Source of the DNA: Alkalibacillus flavidus
Lineage (GTDB): Bacteria; Bacillota; Bacilli; Bacillales; Alkalibacillaceae
Assembly: GCF_040545925.1 (NCBI RefSeq)
Contig: NZ_JBEPMX010000023.1
Span: forward strand, 1-7,761
DNA: 7,761 nt
Direction: 5' to 3'
The first letter of the stretch is position 1, and every line of letters begins with the position of its first letter. The notes under the pieces are model-generated. The model did no database searches and was not told the origin of the DNA. It worked only from the letters and a program-made list of their open reading frames with translations. Both the position numbers and the translations under genes were made by a program. Shown in pieces: positions 5,559 to 7,761 of the stretch.

Positions 5559-6122
5559 TTATTTGCTCTCGTTAATAATTTTATAGACTGTACTACGACC
5601 GATACCATATTCAGTCGCTATGTCTTTAGCACGTTCGCCCTGGTCGTATAAGATACGAATTTGTTTTTTGGTTTTGTCGTCTATGGTTGGTCTGCCACCA
5701 ACCTTCCCTTTCTTTCGTGCCGATTGTAACCCCGCCTGTGTCCGTTCTCGAATAATATCCCTTTCGAATTCAGCAAACACTGATAACATGCCGAACATAG
5801 CCCGTCCTGTTGACGTTGTCGTGTCGATATTATCCCTAATACTAATAAACTCAACGCCTTTATCTTTCAGGCGATCAGATATTTCATAAAGTTGCTTGGT
5901 AGAGCGTGCTAAACGGTCTAATTTATAAACAACGAATTTATCGCCTTCATGTGTTGCTTTTAAGGCGTACTCTAACTCTTTTCGATCAGCTTTACCGCCA
6001 CTTTCTTTTTCCTTATAGACTTCCACACGTTCACCTAACTTTTCAGCGTACTCTCTGATCGCTTGTTCTTGAATATCTAAACTTTGATCTTCCGTAGAAA
6101 CACGAGCGTAACCAACTATCAT
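5559..6122 (-). CDS. small serine recombinase (resolvase/invertase family)
   Basis: A 187-residue protein, the usual length for the resolvase family, that cuts and rejoins DNA through a serine nucleophile. The catalytic domain begins 'MIVGYARVSTEDQ' with Arg7 and Ser9. 'YKLDRLARST' (66-75) supplies further active-site Asp/Arg residues. The long E-helix lies around 'AMFGMLSVFAEFERDIIRERT' (108-128). Residues 143-187 form the DNA-binding HTH, 'GGRPTIDDKTKKQ' followed by 'DIATEYGIGRSTVYKI'. On small theta plasmids such enzymes resolve multimers at a res site next to the gene; an invertase role cannot be excluded. The ATG at 6122 has GGGGAG 8 bp upstream, whereas an in-frame GTG at 6131 overlaps that site. 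A good promoter lies at 6156-6185. All catalytic motifs are intact. Confidence 0.92.
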   Translation of the reverse strand: MIVGYARVSTEDQSLDIQEQAIREYAEKLGERVEVYKEKESGGKADRKELEYALKATHEGDKFVVYKLDRLARSTKQLYEISDRLKDKGVEFISIRDNIDTTTSTGRAMFGMLSVFAEFERDIIRERTQAGLQSARKKGKVGGRPTIDDKTKKQIRILYDQGERAKDIATEYGIGRSTVYKIINESK

Positions 6123-6155
6123 ACCGTCCACTCCCCATACGTTTTATGTACCTTC

Positions 6156-6185
6156 ATTATAGACGGGTTTATAAACAGAAGTCAA
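6156..6185 (-). promoter_or_regulatory. resolvase promoter with palindromic operator/res candidate
   Basis: On the minus strand TTGACT (6185-6180), an 18-bp spacer and a perfect TATAAT (6161-6156) lie about 35 bp before the resolvase start. The spacer contains the perfect 10-bp palindrome GTTTATAAAC (6167-6176). The word TTATAGAC occurs at 6158 and again near 6236. Resolvases commonly bind a res site that covers their own promoter, so this 110-bp gap is the natural place for one, but subsite boundaries cannot be fixed by eye. Confidence 0.6.
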
Positions 6186-6246
6186 GAGTGGAAGAAGGAA
6201 AAAAATAAAAAGAATGAAATGTTTAGAAAATAATCGTTTTATAGAC

Positions 6247-6277
6247 ACAAAAAACACCGCCATAAAAATGACGGTGT
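6247..6277 (-). terminator. Rho-independent terminator of the partition gene
   Basis: On the minus strand ACACCGTCAT (6277-6268) pairs with ATGGCGGTGT (6263-6254) around a TTTT loop. The only irregularity is a U-G pair that would be C-A on the other strand. TTTTTT follows. It lies about 70 bp after the gene ending at 6347 and before the resolvase promoter, so it separates the two units. Confidence 0.82.
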
Positions 6278-6285
6278 AGCTATGG

Positions 6286-6357
6286 CTGGGTGTCAAAAAT
6301 TAATACCCCGACACATGAACGTTAGCATTTGTTAGCATGAAGCGGGTTATTTTTTAA
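6286..6357. other. structured gap after the partition gene
   Basis: This stretch overlaps the last codons of the gene at 6347. It holds CTGGGTGTCAAA (6286-6297), a near copy of CTGGGTATCAAA at 6920-6931 on the other side of the gene. It also holds GTGTC/GACAC arms, a direct repeat GTTAGCAT (6321 and 6331), and a plus-strand CCCCG...GAAGCGGGTTATTTTTT pattern like the terminator at 7585-7618. Its role is not known; a plus-strand terminator or protein-binding site is possible. Confidence 0.4.
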
Positions 6358-6829
6358 ATAGTCGTTGCCATATGCTTTTTTCTTCTGATTGCTCATGATC
6401 GTCTGGGGCTTCTAATCGTTGCGATAGTTGATTAATTTGCTCTTGCTGCTGTTCAATCTGGTGCGACAAGGATTGAATAACTTCCGTTTGCTTCGCCATC
6501 ATGTCGCCTTGTTGTTGTATTAACGTTTTCAATTCATTCATTGTATCGCTTCCGTAGCGCTCTTTTTCATTTTGTGTGTCGTCTATGGTGGTTATCTCTT
6601 CCGATTGATGAACCACGCCATGCACAGCTTCTTTAAGCGTTATACCGCTACGCTTGGCTTTCAAAACAGACCTTAGCGCCATAACGTCTTTATCGCTATA
6701 ATAGCGGTGTCCCTGATCGTTGCGAGAAAAGGTATATCCCGCTTCTTCTAATAACGCACAATACTTACGCAACGTTGTTGGTTTTATCTTCAAATGATTA
6801 GCAACATCTGTCCCACTATATACTTGCAC
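6347..6829 (-). CDS. MerR-like HTH coiled-coil protein, candidate single-protein partition factor
   Basis: A 160-residue cytoplasmic DNA-binding protein. Residues 3-58 form a MerR-like winged HTH: 'YSGTDVANHLKIKPTTLRKY', then the wing 'GHRYYSDKDV'. Residues 60-95 are a linker. Residues 96-140 are a Gln-rich coiled coil ('LKTLIQQQGDMMAKQTEVIQ' and on). The tail ends in the basic aromatic 'KSIWQRLFKK'. This order (HTH, coiled coil, short W-rich basic C-terminus) matches Par of staphylococcal plasmid pSK1 and related proteins, which segregate plasmids without a partner ATPase, and recalls RacA. The GTG at 6829 is preferred because AGGGTG lies 6 bp upstream; a GTG at 6838 would overlap that site. 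The 12-bp repeat array just upstream (6889-6977) fits a centromere and probable self-regulation. A plain transcription regulator is the alternative. Confidence 0.78.
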   Translation of the reverse strand: MQVYSGTDVANHLKIKPTTLRKYCALLEEAGYTFSRNDQGHRYYSDKDVMALRSVLKAKRSGITLKEAVHGVVHQSEEITTIDDTQNEKERYGSDTMNELKTLIQQQGDMMAKQTEVIQSLSHQIEQQQEQINQLSQRLEAPDDHEQSEEKSIWQRLFKK

Positions 6830-6880
6830 GATCAACACCCTAACGTTTTTTCATCAGTGTAACACAGAACCGCTACAAGC

Positions 6881-6886
6881 GTTATA
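6881..6886 (-). promoter_or_regulatory. probable -10 box of the partition gene
   Basis: The minus strand reads TATAAC, with a poor -35 (TTTTAA) 17 bp upstream inside the 12-bp repeats. The overlap between repeats and -35 would let a repeat-binding protein shut off or activate its own gene. No better promoter was found between the array and the start codon. Confidence 0.35.
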
Positions 6887-6888
6887 GC

Positions 6889-6977
6889 ACCTTAAAATAC
6901 GCATTAAAATACTCGATTTCTGGGTATCAAATTTTAACCCCCGTTTTAATGACGATTTTAAGCGCAATTTTAATGGC
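6889..6977. repeat. phased 12-bp repeat array, candidate partition centromere
   Basis: Four plus-strand cores with ATTTTAA or GTTTTAA start at 6931, 6943, 6955 and 6967, exactly 12 bp apart. Two inverted cores TTAAAAT start at 6892 and 6904, also 12 bp apart. The two sets face each other across 20 bp that contain CTGGGTATCAAA. The consensus is about RATTTTAAYSSC. The array lies directly upstream of the candidate partition gene, where pSK1-type par systems keep their centromere. Confidence 0.68.
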
Positions 6978-7061
6978 TTATCCAGAATCAAAATACTGAC
7001 ATATCAAGCTTTTTGAGCTTCTGCTCTCTTTTTTTACAAAGTTAAGGGGTTAAGACAACAA

Positions 7062-7112
7062 GTGAAGGGAAAGCATTACGAAAACGTTACTTGAGAAATG
7101 ATTGCCCTTCAC
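7062..7112. repeat. hairpin-forming inverted repeat in the non-coding region
   Basis: GTGAAGGG (7062-7069) and CCCTTCAC (7105-7112) are perfect 8-bp arms. Inside them AAGCATT and AATGATT pair with one mismatch, and ACG/CGT can close an AAAA loop, giving one extended imperfect hairpin. No T-run follows. It could be a single-strand initiation site, a protein-binding site or an RNA structure; nothing decides between these. Confidence 0.45.
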
Positions 7113-7205
7113 AGACTTTATCCATCACATGTTAGCTTTTGTAAAGTTAGACTTGATGATCTCATGTTCATTCGTGTTCAGTTTTTTAACGCTGTATTAA
7201 GCATT

Positions 7206-7235
7206 TTGAAACGATTTAACATGTTAACGTATTAA
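7206..7235 (+). promoter_or_regulatory. plus-strand promoter candidate enclosing a 12-bp palindrome
   Basis: TTGAAA (7206-7211), an 18-bp spacer and TATTAA (7230-7235) read on the plus strand. The spacer contains the perfect palindrome TTAACATGTTAA (7216-7227), the usual position for a repressor operator. A transcript from here would cross the duplicated initiation region at 7255-7383 and end at the terminator at 7585-7618, about 375 nt. The boxes are moderate; the combination is what supports the call. Confidence 0.4.
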
Positions 7236-7257
7236 ACGCAGGGATAGACAGGTTAAG

Positions 7258-7354
7258 AAGGGGGTGTTACTTGGAGGGGGATTACCTACTTGACCCTATT
7301 AATTGGAGGGGTATTACTTGAGGGGGTTAAACTACATGACCGTATTACTTGAAA
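7258..7354 (+). repeat. G-rich tandem duplication of a Shine-Dalgarno/start region
   Basis: G runs of four or five bases occur at 7260, 7276, 7308 and 7322. CTACTTGACCCTATTA (7286-7301) and CTACATGACCGTATTA (7331-7346) match at 14 of 16 positions, about 45 bp apart, each placed the same distance after a GGGGG. Shorter shared words (TTACTTGGAGGGG, TTAATTGGAGGGG, TTACTTGAGGGGG) fill the rest. The repeated unit has the shape of ribosome site, 9-bp spacer and (A/T)TG-ACC start. Confidence 0.6.
7290..7352 (+). CDS. possible 20-residue peptide (TTG start), tentative
   Basis: TTG at 7290 lies 9 bp after GGAGGGGG and opens 20 codons reading 'MTLLIGGVLLEGVKLHDRIT', mildly hydrophobic at its start. 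It overlaps the next tentative peptide in another frame, and its start is a duplicate of that peptide's start. No family is recognised and the coding status is doubtful. It is listed because ribosome site and spacing are good and a promoter and terminator bracket the region. Confidence 0.2.
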   Translation: MTLLIGGVLLEGVKLHDRIT

Positions 7355-7383
7355 TTGCAAAGCGTCCGCTACACGCGCTATAA
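7336..7383 (+). CDS. possible 15-residue peptide (ATG start), tentative
   Basis: ATG at 7336 follows GAGGGGG at a 9-bp spacing and reads 'MTVLLEIAKRPLHAL' before TAA at 7381. It is the best-initiated plus-strand reading frame in the gene-free kilobase. It could be a leader peptide, the remnant of a longer gene, or chance. It shares 'MT-L/V-L' with the duplicated start at 7290. No known toxin or leader family is recognised. Confidence 0.25.
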   Translation: MTVLLEIAKRPLHAL

Positions 7384-7584
7384 CGCCATAAATTAAGCAT
7401 GATCGAATATCGAATAACGACCGTGACTTTAATAGCCAATTTATATACCACATTTCCTGTAATGCTGACCCGTTAATATTTATTGCTCTGTAAGTAACAT
7501 TGATTTCCAATTCTTTAATTCATGAAGTTAGCAAATAAATCTGAGCGATCGATAACCTTCACCGTTTCCCTTATATGTATTACA

Positions 7585-7618
7585 CCCCGAATTATTGAAG
7601 CGGGGGTTATTGTTTTTT
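7585..7618 (+). terminator. plus-strand terminator closing the non-coding region
   Basis: CCCCG (7585-7589) pairs with CGGGG (7601-7605), followed by GTTATTG and six T (7613-7618). The minus strand after the same stem has no T-run, so the element works only for plus-strand transcripts, yet no plus-strand gene is obvious upstream. Its loop contains GAAG of a GAAGCGG Chi word (7597-7603). Confidence 0.5.
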
Positions 7619-7655
7619 AGGACATCAGAAAACTCAACTTACATTTTTAAACTTG

Positions 7656-7677
7656 TCCGAAAAGTCATGTTTTCGGA
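7656..7677. repeat. hairpin across the contig junction with adjoining palindrome
   Basis: TCCGAAAA (7656-7663) and TTTTCGGA (7670-7677) are perfect 8-bp arms around GTCATG, overlapping the 10-bp palindrome GGAATATTCC (9-18, repeated at 7675-7684). Half of the structure lies in the duplicated end, so it is one site on the circle. It has no T-run. Its function is unknown; a protein-binding or replication-related site is possible. From here to 143 I see no gene. Confidence 0.5.
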
Positions 7678-7761
7678 ATATTCCCAGACCGCCATTATTG
7701 CGAAAAAAATTGTACCTCTCCCCAAACGATTGTAAACAGATGACTAAAACAGAATCCCCCC
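7667..7761. repeat. 95-bp terminal redundancy marking a circular molecule
   Basis: Bases 7667-7761 are identical to bases 1-95, starting ATGTTTTCGG and ending in a run of six C. An exact overlap at the two ends of a contig is the usual signature of a circle linearised by an assembler, so the molecule should be 7,666 bp. A true terminal direct repeat of a linear element is the alternative. It is less likely, because the hairpin at 7656-7677 reads continuously across the junction. Confidence 0.93.

Larger units (their letters stand above)
615..7603. other. 15 Chi-type words GAAGCGG spread over the plasmid
   Basis: Plus-strand GAAGCGG starts at 1476, 1969, 2653, 4273, 4357, 5090, 6339 and 7597. 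The complement CCGCTTC starts at 615, 945, 1265, 2256, 3536, 3810 and 6739. Under equal base use fewer than one copy is expected in both strands of a molecule this size, and an AT-rich base composition lowers that further. Eleven of the copies are preceded by T (TGAAGCGG). GAAGCGG is the Chi sequence recognised by AddAB in Staphylococcus aureus, where it stops degradation and promotes recombinational repair. Counts were made by eye. Confidence 0.8.

Noticed and set aside
6122..6131. Upstream GTG start for the resolvase
   Set aside because: It overlaps the Shine-Dalgarno GGGGAG used by ATG 6122, and the family normally begins directly at the 'MIxGYARVST' strand.
7129..7200. 23-residue hydrophobic plus-strand peptide that looks like a type I toxin
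   Set aside because: No ribosome binding site upstream of the ATG and no evident antisense partner.
7260..7326. G-quadruplex from four G runs
   Set aside because: The spacers between runs are about 11, 27 and 10 bases, too long for a stable canonical quadruplex; the runs are better read as repeated ribosome sites or DNA repeats.
7286..7510. Minus-strand 74-codon open frame in the gene-free kilobase
   Set aside because: No ribosome binding site before its start, no recognisable domain, odd composition, and it runs antisense through the tandem repeat region.

Overview
The window is one complete small circular plasmid. The last 95 bases (7667-7761) are identical to the first 95, as expected when a circular contig is written out linearly with an assembler overlap, so the real molecule is 7,666 bp. 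All convincing protein genes lie on the minus strand. They have strong AGGAGG/GGGGG-type ribosome binding sites, TTG/GTG starts and AT-rich spacers, which is typical of a low-GC Firmicute. The sequence also carries 15 copies of GAAGCGG (8 on plus, 7 on minus), the established Chi site of Staphylococcus aureus. This points to Staphylococcaceae or a close Bacillales relative.

Layout, read as the minus strand is transcribed. (a) A replication module: an unusually long initiator gene of 988 codons (1609-4575) with an archaeo-eukaryotic-primase-like N-terminus fused to an SF2 DExH helicase. It is preceded by a leader of about 400 nt. The leader holds a promoter (4983-5011), a hairpin whose exposed hexaloop is UUGGCG opposite a plus-strand antisense RNA with its own terminator (to 4959), three tandem 21-bp iterons (4719-4781), and a hairpin that can bury the rep Shine-Dalgarno (4584-4633). 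(b) A phage-like cassette downstream of rep (183-1424): a Cse60-like protein, a 58-residue Arg/Lys-rich protein, and two small proteins resembling phage late-transcription or sigma-region-4-type regulators. It ends at a terminator (144-175). (c) A stability module: a serine resolvase (5559-6122) followed by a small all-helical protein of unknown function (5152-5463), with an isolated near-perfect Shine-Dalgarno between them. (d) A single-protein partition candidate (6347-6829) with a MerR-like HTH, coiled coil and basic C-terminal tail, preceded by a phased array of 12-bp repeats that is a good centromere candidate. (e) About 1 kb without a convincing gene (6840 through the junction to 182). 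It contains an 8-bp inverted repeat hairpin, a plus-strand promoter-like site built around a perfect palindrome, a duplicated Shine-Dalgarno/start region that could encode several very short peptides, and a plus-strand terminator.

Together these parts make a self-sufficient replicon: initiation by primase-helicase, copy control by antisense RNA, dimer resolution, partition, and a cargo of phage-type regulators of unknown purpose. There is no resistance, mobilisation or transposase gene. The points most worth checking are the antisense copy-control system attached to a primase-helicase initiator, the centromere candidate, the Chi enrichment, and the short-peptide locus at 7206-7618. Everything here was read by eye from the sequence; no database search or folding program was run.
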